The position numbers were made by a program, and so were the translations under genes. Below the pieces are notes generated by a model, which worked only from the letters and a program-made list of their open reading frames with translations, was not told where the DNA came from and made no database searches. A stretch of 64,000 bases of DNA from an uncultured marine group I thaumarchaeote (lineage in GTDB: Archaea > Thermoproteota > Nitrososphaeria > Nitrososphaerales > Nitrosopumilaceae), in contig CACDFH010000001.1 of assembly GCA_902552015.1 (NCBI GenBank), forward strand, positions 32,065-96,064, given 5' to 3'. Positions 29,451 to 39,349 of this stretch are shown piece after piece. Positions within the stretch are counted from its first letter, which is position 1, and the number at the start of each line of letters is the position of its first letter.

Positions 29451-29993
29451 CATTCCTACAACCAGAATATTTGTTGCAAAATGCATTGCATACGAATGCT
29501 TTATTCCTTTTTTGTCATAAATATACTTGAATACAAAACCAATTGGTATCAAGACTAGTGCCATGTGTATCTTTATTCCCATACCAATATGGATTAGCGC
29601 CCATACCAAAACCATCTTTTTTGACTTTCTAAAATAAAATTCTTCAAAATAGTTGATATGTAAAAACATGTAAAGTAACAATGGCACAAATGGAATGATT
29701 CCAAGCATTCCTTGCTCTGCAAATGGTCCAAATGCAATGTTGTAGCCAAGCCAACTCCAGTTTAGTATGGGTATCTGATCAACATACTCAAACACAAACA
29801 AAACGTATACTGCTAAAATACCAAAAGCTATTGGCGCATACTTGATAGAACCTATTCCTGCTTTCAGATCTAAAACGCGTTTTTTTGTATCCTTGATTAA
29901 AAGAAGACTTGCTCCTACTGTCAGTACATAGTATCCGATAAGAAATGCATCTGAATCAAAAAATGAAATGTCCACTTTACACAAAGTGCACAC
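29427..29993 (-). CDS. Membrane protein, possible CAAX-protease/abortive-infection-like fold
   Basis: FEEFYFRKSKKMVLVWALIHIGMGI; multiple TM segments. Confidence 0.55.
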   Translation of the reverse strand: MCTLCKVDISFFDSDAFLIGYYVLTVGASLLLIKDTKKRVLDLKAGIGSIKYAPIAFGILAVYVLFVFEYVDQIPILNWSWLGYNIAFGPFAEQGMLGIIPFVPLLLYMFLHINYFEEFYFRKSKKMVLVWALIHIGMGIKIHMALVLIPIGFVFKYIYDKKGIKHSYAMHFATNILVVGMLFLSFVL

Positions 29994-30022
29994 TTCATAA
30001 ATAACCTATTCTAATACTATTC

Positions 30023-30490
30023 ATGACTCTTCAACAAGGAGATACAGCAGAAGATTTTGAATTACTGGCACACGATGGAACGCCTATCAAACTAAGTTCG
30101 TACAAAAACTCAAAAAATGTGGTATTGTGTTTTTATCCAAAAAATCATCTCTTTGCATGTCCTTCAAAAAAAGTCTTTGAGATGGCAAAAAGTGTAATTT
30201 CAGTTTACCCTGAAATTACTGCAACTGACACTGTAGTTTTTGCCATATCTGTAGATTCTGTTGATTCTCAAGCTGATTTTGTCAAGGAATATGAAATTCC
30301 ATATGTGCATCTTAGTGATAAAAAGAAAACTGCTTGTAAGAAATATGCTGGAACAAACATTGCTGGTCTTGCAAAACGGAGTACATTTGTAATTGATAAA
30401 AACGGCATGATTCAAGATGTCATGAGAGATATCAATGTAGCATCTCATGGACAAGAAATTCTTGATTCGTTAAAGAGAATCAAAGTATAA
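30023..30490 (+). CDS. Peroxiredoxin (AhpC/TSA, PrxQ/Bcp-like) with altered active-site motif
   Basis: GDTAEDFELLAHDGTPIKLSSYKNSKNVVLCFYPKNHLFACPSKKVF thioredoxin-fold peroxiredoxin. Confidence 0.83.
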   Translation: MTLQQGDTAEDFELLAHDGTPIKLSSYKNSKNVVLCFYPKNHLFACPSKKVFEMAKSVISVYPEITATDTVVFAISVDSVDSQADFVKEYEIPYVHLSDKKKTACKKYAGTNIAGLAKRSTFVIDKNGMIQDVMRDINVASHGQEILDSLKRIKV

Positions 30491-30515
30491 ATCACACAAT
30501 AAAATTATTCGAAGA

Positions 30516-31067
30516 ATGCTTGATCTAGTAGCCAAGGAATTATTTCTCACTAGAGGAATTGGCGTTCATGAAGACAAACTTACAAGTTTTGAATATGCCC
30601 TTCGAGATGCAGGCATTGCTGGAACAAACATTGTCTTAATCTCTAGCATATTTCCGCCAAAAGCCAAGTTAATTCCTAAAAAGGAAGGTTTGAAAAAAAT
30701 CAAACCTGGACAAATTCTATTTACAATTTATTCCAGAAATCAGACAAACGAGCCTCACAGAATGATTTCTGCATCTGTTGGTCTGGCGTTACCAAAGGAT
30801 CGCACTAGATATGGATACTTGTCTGAATATGATGCATTTGGACAAAATGAGAAACAAGCAGGCGATTATGCTGAAGATATTGCAGCACAAATGCTTGCAT
30901 CATCTCTTGGTATACCTTTTGATATTGACAAGAGCTGGGATGAAAAAAGACAACAGTGGTCAATTTCTGGAAAAATATACAAATCTCAAAACATTACAAT
31001 GACTGCTAAAGGTGACAAGTCTGGTAAATGGACTACAGTTTTTTCTGCAGCGTGCTTAATTCTCTAG
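30516..31067 (+). CDS. Pyruvoyl-dependent arginine decarboxylase
   Basis: TNIVLISSIFPPKAKLIPKKEGLKKIKPGQILFTIYSRNQTNEPHRMISASVGLALP. Confidence 0.88.
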   Translation: MLDLVAKELFLTRGIGVHEDKLTSFEYALRDAGIAGTNIVLISSIFPPKAKLIPKKEGLKKIKPGQILFTIYSRNQTNEPHRMISASVGLALPKDRTRYGYLSEYDAFGQNEKQAGDYAEDIAAQMLASSLGIPFDIDKSWDEKRQQWSISGKIYKSQNITMTAKGDKSGKWTTVFSAACLIL

Positions 31068-32290
31068 CGTTTAGGTTTGTATCCTTTTAGATAAAATATT
31101 GCAGCACCTATGCCTATTACAATTATGATTGCAAGTACTGCATATTGAGATTGGTCTTCGCTAGAATCTTCCTTTCCAAAATCTTCTATTGATTCGTACT
31201 CTTTCTCATCTTGTGGAATATCTTCTACTGAGTAAAATGACAATTCGGATTTTCCATCCCATGGTCCAATTTCAACTCTTAATTCATCTTGGGGAATGAC
31301 TTTGCTTTGACCAAATAGGAATTTGGCATCAATTGAGTTTCCTGCAGGTGAGCTAAAGAACCATCCTCTTTTTGAAATGTTCTCTAATGTGGTTAAATCA
31401 GTTATTGCATGTGTTGCTATTGTATCTATTTTTGCCGGTTCATTTGGAATGACCACCAATTGAATAACTGAATTTAACGGAACATTTCTTCCATCAAACA
31501 CATCTGAGCGTGAAATCTCATTTACTCCAAAGTTTTCTAGTACGTTGATTCTTGAAATTTCATCAGCGACATCTTTTATCTCATTTGTCACTTTAAACAT
31601 GAATAGATTTTCATCTCCTGTCTTGATAATGCTGACAGAAATTATTGCACCATCATTTTTTGATAATTTCTTTGAAATGTCGTAGAAACCTTGTCCTTCT
31701 CTAATCTCTTTAGCAATCAAAGTTCCTCCTAAATCTGTAAACAAGAAATCAGTTGACTGTTTTGGCATCGTAAATGTCGCTGAAACTGCACCTCTGCCCG
31801 AAATTACACCTGATGTTTCAAGTAATAGATTTGCATCATCTACTGTGTGTATGAATGTCGAATGAAATTCCCCTTCTACTCCTAATTCTTCATTTAATTG
31901 ATCAATTATCTCATTTCCCATTTCTCTTGCAGAATCTTGAACCATTCTAATTCCGCCATCTCCTTTCAATTGTTGGTAATCAAAATTAATCATAATGCAT
32001 TGTTCTTCGCTTGTAACTCCTATGACGCATTCACCTGCATTTGTAAACACTATCGCCCTGATCTTTTCATTATCATTAATTTTTTTGATTAGCTCATCTG
32101 TAAATTTAATTTCTTGATTACTGATGGTTTCTAATCCTATTGAGGTTACCACTGAATTTGAATACTGTTGATCATAAATCACAAGTGCACTTTCTTGAAA
32201 TGTGGCCTTTTCAAACAACTGTCCGCTTGCAAATGGCATAACAAGCATTATTCCAAAAACGATGCCAAGTGACAGTAATTTCTTTCTCAT
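31064..32290 (-). CDS. Exported, C-terminally TM-anchored hypothetical protein
   Basis: Signal peptide MRKKLLSLGIVFGIMLVMPFASG; C-terminal TM plus basic tail. Confidence 0.65.
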   Translation of the reverse strand: MRKKLLSLGIVFGIMLVMPFASGQLFEKATFQESALVIYDQQYSNSVVTSIGLETISNQEIKFTDELIKKINDNEKIRAIVFTNAGECVIGVTSEEQCIMINFDYQQLKGDGGIRMVQDSAREMGNEIIDQLNEELGVEGEFHSTFIHTVDDANLLLETSGVISGRGAVSATFTMPKQSTDFLFTDLGGTLIAKEIREGQGFYDISKKLSKNDGAIISVSIIKTGDENLFMFKVTNEIKDVADEISRINVLENFGVNEISRSDVFDGRNVPLNSVIQLVVIPNEPAKIDTIATHAITDLTTLENISKRGWFFSSPAGNSIDAKFLFGQSKVIPQDELRVEIGPWDGKSELSFYSVEDIPQDEKEYESIEDFGKEDSSEDQSQYAVLAIIIVIGIGAAIFYLKGYKPKR

Positions 32291-32401
32291 GCACCATGAA
32301 TCCTGTATTATTTTATTTAGTTTACGGCTTTATGCTATAACGTTTAAATCACTAATCTAATTTTGCATAATTGACATCGAATTCAAACCGTTGGGGAACA
32401 C

Positions 32402-32431
32402 GCTGGCAGTCCGATGGCTCGGGCTGCCAGC
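32402..32431. other. GC-rich 13-bp perfect-stem hairpin (one T-G wobble read as + strand RNA), possible terminator or structured RNA
   Basis: GCTGGCAGTCCGA-TGGC-TCGGGCTGCCAGC in an AT-rich intergenic region between two minus-strand genes. Confidence 0.85.
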
Positions 32432-32447
32432 CCCACATTTTAATTAA

Positions 32448-34217
32448 TTATAATTTGGCTAGCTCGTCTACTTGTTTTTTGATATAATCAAATCCGCTCT
32501 GCCAGAACTTTGATTTGGAAATATCCAATCCATGTTCTTTTAGTAATTTTTCTGGTTTTTGTGAACCGCCTGCAGATAAAATGTCTGTATAAGTAGAAAC
32601 AAAGTCATCGCCTTCGTTTTTGTATATTTGGAATAATGACACTGCAAGCAAATTTCCAAAGGAGTATGAATAGCAGTAAAATGGTGAATGATAAAAATGT
32701 GGAATACAGCTCCATTCAATTCCAAAGTCTTCTGAAATGTTAATGGAATTTCCAAACTGCTCTTTCAAATTTTTTCTATAGATGTCAGATATGTCATCAA
32801 CTGTGATGGAATTTGCAATTTGATTATGAGCTTCTATTTCAAACAATGTGAAAAATGATTGTCTTCCAATTGTTGCATAAAAGTCATCAATCTTATCTGA
32901 AAGCATAGTTGCTTTTTCTCCGTCTGAAATTTGACTTGAAATGTTATCATACAGCAATAATTCTGAATATGTAGATGCAGTTTCTGCAAGAGGTAGTGGT
33001 GCATCAGAAACTAAAATTGATTTCTCTGATGCTGCAACACTGTGTACGGCATGTCCAATTTCATGTGCTAGTGTAAAGACATCTCTTGATTTTCCAGTAT
33101 AATTAATCAAAACAAATGGTGTAATGTATGGAAGTGGAGTACTACAAAAGGCTCCGTCTCTTTTTCCATGTCTTAATGAATAGTCTATGTGGTTTTCATT
33201 AAAAACACGTGATGCATATTCTGCAATCTTTGGACTAAATCGATTAAGAGAATCAAGAACTAATTTTGTTCCCTGATCAAACGTATAGTTTCTTTCTGCA
33301 GCGCTTTTCTTTGATGGTGCATACAAATCATATCTTCTTAGTTTCTTTACTCCTACACGTTTTGCTTTTTGCTGGAAATATTTCTGAAATACTGGTGCAT
33401 TTTTCTTGCACACATCTAACATCACATCTATTGTTTTATCATCTACATCGTTTGAAATGTTCTGAATTGAGATTGGATTCTTAAACCCTCTCATATCAAT
33501 TCCTTCGTTTTTCCAGTTTAGTACAATGTTTTGATAAATCTGACCAATTACTCCCTTGTTATCCTGATATTTTGTTAATAGTGATTTGTATGCTGCTTCT
33601 CTAATTTTTGGATTTTTATTTCTTACAAGTGTTGTAAGTTGTTCTCGTCCCATTGTTTTTTTCTTGCCGTTAACATTTACTGTGTATGTGAATGCATTTG
33701 TTATCTTATCATAAATTTTTACAAGTGCCGAAATTCCTGTAACATCTAATGTGTTAATGATTTTTTCTTCAGGTTCAGTTAGCGCATATTTTGCAACTAA
33801 TCTCTTGTATCGTAGATAATCTGATAACTCTCCTGCGTCTTTGATCAATCTCTTTGCATTTTTTTCGTCTACCTGCTTTTTCCACCATAAATCAAAAAAT
33901 AGCATTTTATTTTGTATGGTTGAACCAAACTGAGAAATTCTATTTAGTAATGCAGTAGCCTCATCTGACTGTGTGTCTTCAGAAAATTTTAGTCCTGCAT
34001 ATCCGCCAATCTTACTTGATTTTTCTGTAATATCTTCAATTTCATGTAGTAATTGTAAAAATTTCTTAGAGGACATATTTGGTTTTAATTGAGATTTATT
34101 TTTTGCAAATTTATCAGACTGTTTTTGTATCTCTTTGATTTTTTTATCAAATGTTTGTCTAGTTGGATTTTTAACTAAATCATCAAGATTCCATATGCCG
34201 TTTTTGTATTTCTGCAC
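32448..34217 (-). CDS. pepF: M3 family oligoendopeptidase F
   Basis: FTLAHEIGHAVHS zinc-binding HExxH. Confidence 0.93.
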   Translation of the reverse strand: MQKYKNGIWNLDDLVKNPTRQTFDKKIKEIQKQSDKFAKNKSQLKPNMSSKKFLQLLHEIEDITEKSSKIGGYAGLKFSEDTQSDEATALLNRISQFGSTIQNKMLFFDLWWKKQVDEKNAKRLIKDAGELSDYLRYKRLVAKYALTEPEEKIINTLDVTGISALVKIYDKITNAFTYTVNVNGKKKTMGREQLTTLVRNKNPKIREAAYKSLLTKYQDNKGVIGQIYQNIVLNWKNEGIDMRGFKNPISIQNISNDVDDKTIDVMLDVCKKNAPVFQKYFQQKAKRVGVKKLRRYDLYAPSKKSAAERNYTFDQGTKLVLDSLNRFSPKIAEYASRVFNENHIDYSLRHGKRDGAFCSTPLPYITPFVLINYTGKSRDVFTLAHEIGHAVHSVAASEKSILVSDAPLPLAETASTYSELLLYDNISSQISDGEKATMLSDKIDDFYATIGRQSFFTLFEIEAHNQIANSITVDDISDIYRKNLKEQFGNSINISEDFGIEWSCIPHFYHSPFYCYSYSFGNLLAVSLFQIYKNEGDDFVSTYTDILSAGGSQKPEKLLKEHGLDISKSKFWQSGFDYIKKQVDELAKL

Positions 34218-34297
34218 AATTTCTTTCAGTTTGAACTGTTTCTATATCTTTTGAAATTCATTTAACGTCTAAATAATACACGATCAAAAACAATCTT

Positions 34298-34372
34298 GGA
34301 TCCGTCGTCTAGCCTGGTTTGGATGCTGCACTCACACTGCAGAGGTCGCGAGTTCAAGTCTCGCCGGATCCA
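34298..34372 (+). tRNA. tRNA-Val (anticodon CAC)
   Basis: GGATCCGTCGTCTAGCCTGGTTTGGATGCTGCACTCACACTGCAGAGGTCGCGAGTTCAAGTCTCGCCGGATCCA; anticodon loop CTCACAC. Confidence 0.94.
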
Positions 34373-34407
34373 CTTATGTTATATTTGGAAAAACCCTTCA
34401 AAAATTT

Positions 34408-35127
34408 ATGAAAACAGGTTTGTTCATAATCATCGTTTTGGTTTCAGGATGTTTTGCAGGTTTAATCCATGGCGGAATTAATCTTGCCATAGTCGAACCA
34501 TATCTTGATCAAGCAATTGGAATTGAAAATCAAACTCTTTTTGCAACCGGTGAAGAAGAAGATACTCCTGAATTTTGGGTAGAATACAACTCATATCGTG
34601 TATGGCAAAAAGGTGGTCAGGTGTTAGCTGGTGCAATTCTTGGAACATCTATTGCAGCGCTGGTTGGAATTGTATTTCTATTTGCAAGAAAAGTACTCCC
34701 TGAAGGAAACAATGTCAAAAAAACACTTGTTTTATCTGGATTGATGTGGTTTACAATATTTGTAATTCCTTTCTTAAAGTATCCTGCAAACCCTCCTACT
34801 GTAGGAGAAACTGAAACTGTTGTATTGCGTTCCATTCTTTTCCTATCATTCATAGCAATCTCTGGATTGGGGGCTGTTGGATTTTATCAAGTTTACAAAA
34901 GATTACAAAATAAGAAAATTCTTGCATTTGCAGGATATGCTGTATTCATCAGTGCTATATTTTTCATAATGCCTGAAAATCCTGATGAGATAACTGCCCC
35001 TATGGAACTAGTTGATGGATTTAGAGGTGCATCATTTGTGGCAGTAACTGTTTACTGGTTGACGTTGGGTCTAATTCTTGGTGGATTCATTGAAAAACTT
35101 CAAGAACGACTTAAGCTAAAGAGTTAG
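34408..35127 (+). CDS. CbtA-like cobalt transporter subunit
   Basis: SGCFAGLIHGGINLAIVEPYLDQAIGIE; five-TM CbtA-like architecture. Confidence 0.75.
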   Translation: MKTGLFIIIVLVSGCFAGLIHGGINLAIVEPYLDQAIGIENQTLFATGEEEDTPEFWVEYNSYRVWQKGGQVLAGAILGTSIAALVGIVFLFARKVLPEGNNVKKTLVLSGLMWFTIFVIPFLKYPANPPTVGETETVVLRSILFLSFIAISGLGAVGFYQVYKRLQNKKILAFAGYAVFISAIFFIMPENPDEITAPMELVDGFRGASFVAVTVYWLTLGLILGGFIEKLQERLKLKS

Positions 35128-35128
35128 T

Positions 35129-35326
35129 ATGGTCAAAATCGAAACATTTGACGCAAATACTTTTTGGAACAAATCTTATGCACATCAACGTGGGAAATTA
35201 CTAAAACGTGTCCAAGTTCCTGATGATCAAATTAAGATTCTGGTAAACAAACAGTATCTTGAGCTTCCATCTCCACTTCGTTATGAAATTGAAACAAGTG
35301 GAATAAAAAAATCAGAACTTGGCTAA
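35129..35326 (+). CDS. Small hypothetical protein
   Basis: 65-aa ORF adjacent to the CbtA-like gene. Confidence 0.55.
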   Translation: MVKIETFDANTFWNKSYAHQRGKLLKRVQVPDDQIKILVNKQYLELPSPLRYEIETSGIKKSELG

Positions 35327-36321
35327 TCTTTCTTTACTTTTTGTCTTGTAGTAACGTTATACGTTTCATCATTTTTTACTACCTTGTTAAATTTAGGATT
35401 TGAAAATGATGCAATTTTTGCATCTTTGAGTTTTTTACAGAGGTTTCGTATTGTTACGCTACTGATGTTTGCAGCCTTTGATACTTGAGTTTGTGAAACT
35501 TTTTCGTTATTTGTAATTGCAGCAAGATATACCACTGTAGCTGCCATTGCAACCGGATTCTTACCACTTGTTATCATTAATTCCTCTGCTTTAATCAAGA
35601 ATTTTATGGCATCTCGTTTGGTTTTTTCTGATGCTCCAACCTCAGTTGTAATTCTTGTGATAAAACTAACTGGATTGTATGTCTCAAGTGTTAAATCAAG
35701 ATCTTTTACCAACATTCTGTAAATTCTATGTATGCTTGTTCTTCGAAGATTTGTTGCATCTGCAATATCTTGAATTGTTCTTGGTGTGTTTGTGAATCGA
35801 CATGATGCGTATACACATGCGCTTAAAATGACAGGGATACTTCTGCCTCTCCCAATCTTCTTTGCTAATGTTTTTCTGTAAATGTATGCTGCCTGTTCAA
35901 CTGCTGCATCTGAGAGTGATAATTTTGCCTTTAGTCCTTCCAAAAGTGTAAATGCTTTTTGCATGTTTCTGTGACCTGGAAGTGCTTTGCTGTTCTTATC
36001 CCACATTCGTAGACGATAAAAAGTTCTTTTCATCTCTCCACTCAGATTCTTACCTGTTGCATCCTTGTCTGATTGTTGAATTACTGTTGACAATCCCATG
36101 TCATTGAATGCAAGTGTTGATTTTCTACCTGTTCTGGATTTTGACATGTAGTCTTCACCTGTTTGTACTGATTCTGGTCCCAGTTCTGCCAAGTTTTCTG
36201 ATACAACTTCTCCACATGCTGAACACATGACTTCTCCTGTAGTGCTATCAGAAACAAGTAGGACATCTTTCCCGTTATTGTTTTTGCAAACGTGATCACT
36301 AGATTCAGAATCTTTATTCAC
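35323..36321 (-). CDS. tfb: Transcription initiation factor IIB
   Basis: Two cyclin repeats; VMCSACGEVV zinc ribbon. Confidence 0.94.
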   Translation of the reverse strand: MNKDSESSDHVCKNNNGKDVLLVSDSTTGEVMCSACGEVVSENLAELGPESVQTGEDYMSKSRTGRKSTLAFNDMGLSTVIQQSDKDATGKNLSGEMKRTFYRLRMWDKNSKALPGHRNMQKAFTLLEGLKAKLSLSDAAVEQAAYIYRKTLAKKIGRGRSIPVILSACVYASCRFTNTPRTIQDIADATNLRRTSIHRIYRMLVKDLDLTLETYNPVSFITRITTEVGASEKTKRDAIKFLIKAEELMITSGKNPVAMAATVVYLAAITNNEKVSQTQVSKAANISSVTIRNLCKKLKDAKIASFSNPKFNKVVKNDETYNVTTRQKVKKD

Positions 36322-36389
36322 TATTCTAGTATGTCACTTTGAATTAATTAGTAATGTCTTCTAGTGTTAATTTTTTTAATTTAGCACTA

Positions 36390-36593
36390 TCATTCTTCAG
36401 AATTATTCTGATGGTGTAAATTTACCATGATAAATGACATTTCTTTTAGAAATTCATATTCTCCGTTTGACCAAGAATACTTGTTTGCATTATCCCAAAA
36501 ATCTTGTCTTGGACTGGATTCTGAATCTTCAGATTGCATATCAAATATTAGATTTTGATCTATAATACGCAAATTGCCTCTTCTGATTGACAA
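36390..36593 (-). CDS. Small hypothetical protein
   Basis: 67-aa ORF in intergenic space. Confidence 0.4.
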   Translation of the reverse strand: MSIRRGNLRIIDQNLIFDMQSEDSESSPRQDFWDNANKYSWSNGEYEFLKEMSFIMVNLHHQNNSEE

Positions 36594-36704
36594 AAATGCT
36601 CAAAAAAATTGATCCATTGTTAACTCTGAATTGATTTTATGCTGAGTTTAGGTCAAACTTATCGACACAGAATCACATTTACACATACGGCCATACTAAT
36701 ACAC

Positions 36705-36836
36705 ATGAAAGCAAGATTTAACGGAAAGTGCCAAAGTTGTGGCGGAGATATCCAGAAAGGAAAGGAAATTGCCCGAAATTCAGATGATGTCTGGGTTCAC
36801 AAACACTGCGTTGAAGAATTAGTGGATTTGCCTTAA
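36705..36836 (+). CDS. Small zinc-finger protein
   Basis: MKARFNGKCQSCGGDIQKGKEIARNSDDVWVHKHCVEELVDLP. Confidence 0.6.
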   Translation: MKARFNGKCQSCGGDIQKGKEIARNSDDVWVHKHCVEELVDLP

Positions 36837-36867
36837 ATCATATATCCGCGGTTTTTTTATTTTTAGC

Positions 36868-37713
36868 ATGCTGATTAATCCTGTAGATCTCCTACTGTGG
36901 ACATTTCGAAGGAATGAAAATGACGTTGTAAAACTGTATGATGCATTGTCTCCGATTATGGAATTATCGACCGGGGGTGATATGCTAAATTTTGGATTTT
37001 GGGATGAATCAACACCTCACCCAATAGATGCTCAAAAACGGCTATGCACCATGATGGGCGATATGGCTCAAATCTCTTCAGCAGAAATGATAGCTGATGT
37101 TGGAAGTGGAATTTTAGGTCCTGCAAAAATATGGATTTCCCAATATCCTTCATTACACATATCGTCTGTAAATGTCAATTTCTCACAATTGGCCTCTGTT
37201 GAACCTGACAATATTTCAAAACTTAATTCCACTGCACGAATGCTTCCTTTTTCAAACTCTTCTTTAGATCGTGTAATTGCATTAGAATCTGCACAACACT
37301 TCAAACCTGTCGGTGACTTCTTCTCTGAATCATATCGTGTCTTGAAAGATGATGGAATTCTTGCTCTTGCAATTCCTACTGCTACCGATGATTCTAGTTT
37401 GAGTAATCTTGGAATTTTAAAATTTACCTGGTCATCAGAACATTATTCACAAAAAAATATTCTAGATGAAATTTCCAAAAATGGATTTGAAGTTATAGAA
37501 TCAAGTGATATTGGAAAAAATGTTTACCCACCTCTTGCTCAATATTATATCAACAATCGTGAAGAGCTACGGAAAAAAATTCTCTCTCGTTATTCTAAAT
37601 ATGTAGAAAAAATACTTTTTGAATCTATGAAAAAAATGCAATCTGCGTCTGAAAATGGATTGATCGGCTATTCAATGCTAAAATGTAAAAAATTAGCACT
37701 AGACTCACGCTAG
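36868..37713 (+). CDS. SAM-dependent class I methyltransferase
   Basis: MIADVGSGILGPAKIW; SLDRVIALESAQHFKPVGDFFSESYRVLKDDGILAL. Confidence 0.83.
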   Translation: MLINPVDLLLWTFRRNENDVVKLYDALSPIMELSTGGDMLNFGFWDESTPHPIDAQKRLCTMMGDMAQISSAEMIADVGSGILGPAKIWISQYPSLHISSVNVNFSQLASVEPDNISKLNSTARMLPFSNSSLDRVIALESAQHFKPVGDFFSESYRVLKDDGILALAIPTATDDSSLSNLGILKFTWSSEHYSQKNILDEISKNGFEVIESSDIGKNVYPPLAQYYINNREELRKKILSRYSKYVEKILFESMKKMQSASENGLIGYSMLKCKKLALDSR

Positions 37714-37746
37714 TGCATAACTATTAAATATCAGAATTGGCTAATT

Positions 37747-37971
37747 TTGTTCATGGGCGCATCATGTAAAGGAATATGCACACAGCACAAAGTAATGAAA
37801 GTTCCAAACTCATTAAAATATCAATTTGGACTAAAACGTTGCAGTTGGTGTGAAGTATGGCTTGATACCGAAGAAATTCGTTGCCCTTGTTGCAAAATGA
37901 TTTTGAGAACTAAATCCCGAAACAAGAAAAGAGCCATAACTGTCGAAACACCTCCAACAGCTGCTGCTTAA
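37747..37971 (+). CDS. Small zinc-ribbon protein
   Basis: RCSWCEVWLDTEEIRCPCCKMILRTKSRNKKR. Confidence 0.65.
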   Translation: MFMGASCKGICTQHKVMKVPNSLKYQFGLKRCSWCEVWLDTEEIRCPCCKMILRTKSRNKKRAITVETPPTAAA

Positions 37972-37972
37972 A

Positions 37973-39349
37973 ATGAATTCCAATAATCAAACTAAAGAGA
38001 TTTCAAAAAAATCGCCGACAAAACCGGTCGTCATAATTGGCGCCGGCGTCGGTGGTTTATCCATTGCAACACTCTTGGCCAATGACGGACACTCTGTTTC
38101 TGTCTATGAGAAATCTGATAGAGTTGGGGGAAGAACCGCCTCCATGGAATTCAAAAACCATATTTTAGATAACGGGTTTCATATTATGCCGTTTTACAAA
38201 AAATCTGCAATTTATGAAATTCTAAAAGACGTCAAGATAGAATCCAGACTGAAACTTGCAATTGTTGATAAAATTGCATTTTATGATGATGGATTCCACA
38301 CATATCCAAAAGGTATTGGAGATATTCTCAAAATGTCTTTGATACCCTTCAAAAGTAGAATATCATTATTGAAAATTCTACTACCTATGGCTTTCACCAG
38401 TATGGAAAAAGCCGAACAGCTTGATTCTGTACCGTTGACAAAAGTCACATCCAAGCTTGATTTCCATTCTAAGCAATTTTTTGATGCTGTGTGTATGCTT
38501 GCATTTGCAGATACTCCTGATCATATCTCTCTTGGTGAATTTGCAAGAACCATAATTCGCGCAAATCCATTCAAAGGAGGAACAAGTGAATTTGCATATC
38601 CTGACATGGGCGGATATGACCGAATTAGTGAGGTAATGGCAAATTATGTCAAGGAGAAAAACTCTCAAGTAAATCTTGGTCATACCATCAAAAAGGTACT
38701 TGTTAAGGACAGAAAGGTGACTGGAGTTGAACTATCTACTGGTGAAATAGTTCAAAGTGACTGTGTAATTATCTCATATCCTGCATATCATGCAATAAAT
38801 CAATTATTTGATAATGGAATATTTGATGATGATTTTATCACGAAGACAAATCGTTTGAATAAAACTACCTCTGTTGTAGAGGTCCATTTTGCATTATCAA
38901 AGAAATTGGATGAACGTCAGGTTGTTTTCCCTGTAGGTGAGCATTATGTTTCAAAAGGAATATTTTTCATCTCAAACATTACTCCTTCAGTTTCTCCAAA
39001 AGGAGAACATCTCATAATTGTTGGCACTCCTGTAAAACCTGAAGAAACCGAAAATCCTACACGGATTAAAGAAATTGTCTCTAAGATGAAACAAGAATTA
39101 TCTGATATTTATTCTGATTTTGATGATTCATTACTCTGGGATAGACCTATGGCCTGGAAATTGGTAGAGGCTGTAGTTAAAGAACCAGGCTTGGTGTGGA
39201 AAAATAAAATGCCACATTCTGTTTCACATGTTGATGGGCTATTTTTTGTAGGTGATTCTACTGTAAGTTATGGAATAGGAACTGACTCTGCAGCACATAG
39301 TGCGGTTCTGGCACATCCATTAATACAAAAACATCTTTCGTCACTGTGA
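37973..39349 (+). CDS. FAD-dependent amine oxidase/phytoene-desaturase-like oxidoreductase
   Basis: VIIGAGVGGLSIATLLANDGHSVSVYEKSDRVGGRTAS; C-terminal GLFFVGDSTVSYGIGTDSAAHSA. Confidence 0.85.
   Translation: MNSNNQTKEISKKSPTKPVVIIGAGVGGLSIATLLANDGHSVSVYEKSDRVGGRTASMEFKNHILDNGFHIMPFYKKSAIYEILKDVKIESRLKLAIVDKIAFYDDGFHTYPKGIGDILKMSLIPFKSRISLLKILLPMAFTSMEKAEQLDSVPLTKVTSKLDFHSKQFFDAVCMLAFADTPDHISLGEFARTIIRANPFKGGTSEFAYPDMGGYDRISEVMANYVKEKNSQVNLGHTIKKVLVKDRKVTGVELSTGEIVQSDCVIISYPAYHAINQLFDNGIFDDDFITKTNRLNKTTSVVEVHFALSKKLDERQVVFPVGEHYVSKGIFFISNITPSVSPKGEHLIIVGTPVKPEETENPTRIKEIVSKMKQELSDIYSDFDDSLLWDRPMAWKLVEAVVKEPGLVWKNKMPHSVSHVDGLFFVGDSTVSYGIGTDSAAHSAVLAHPLIQKHLSSL

Noticed and set aside
32385-32435. 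Possible tRNA at the GC-rich hairpin
   Set aside because: No D-arm, anticodon arm or T-arm geometry could be folded; only one long hairpin
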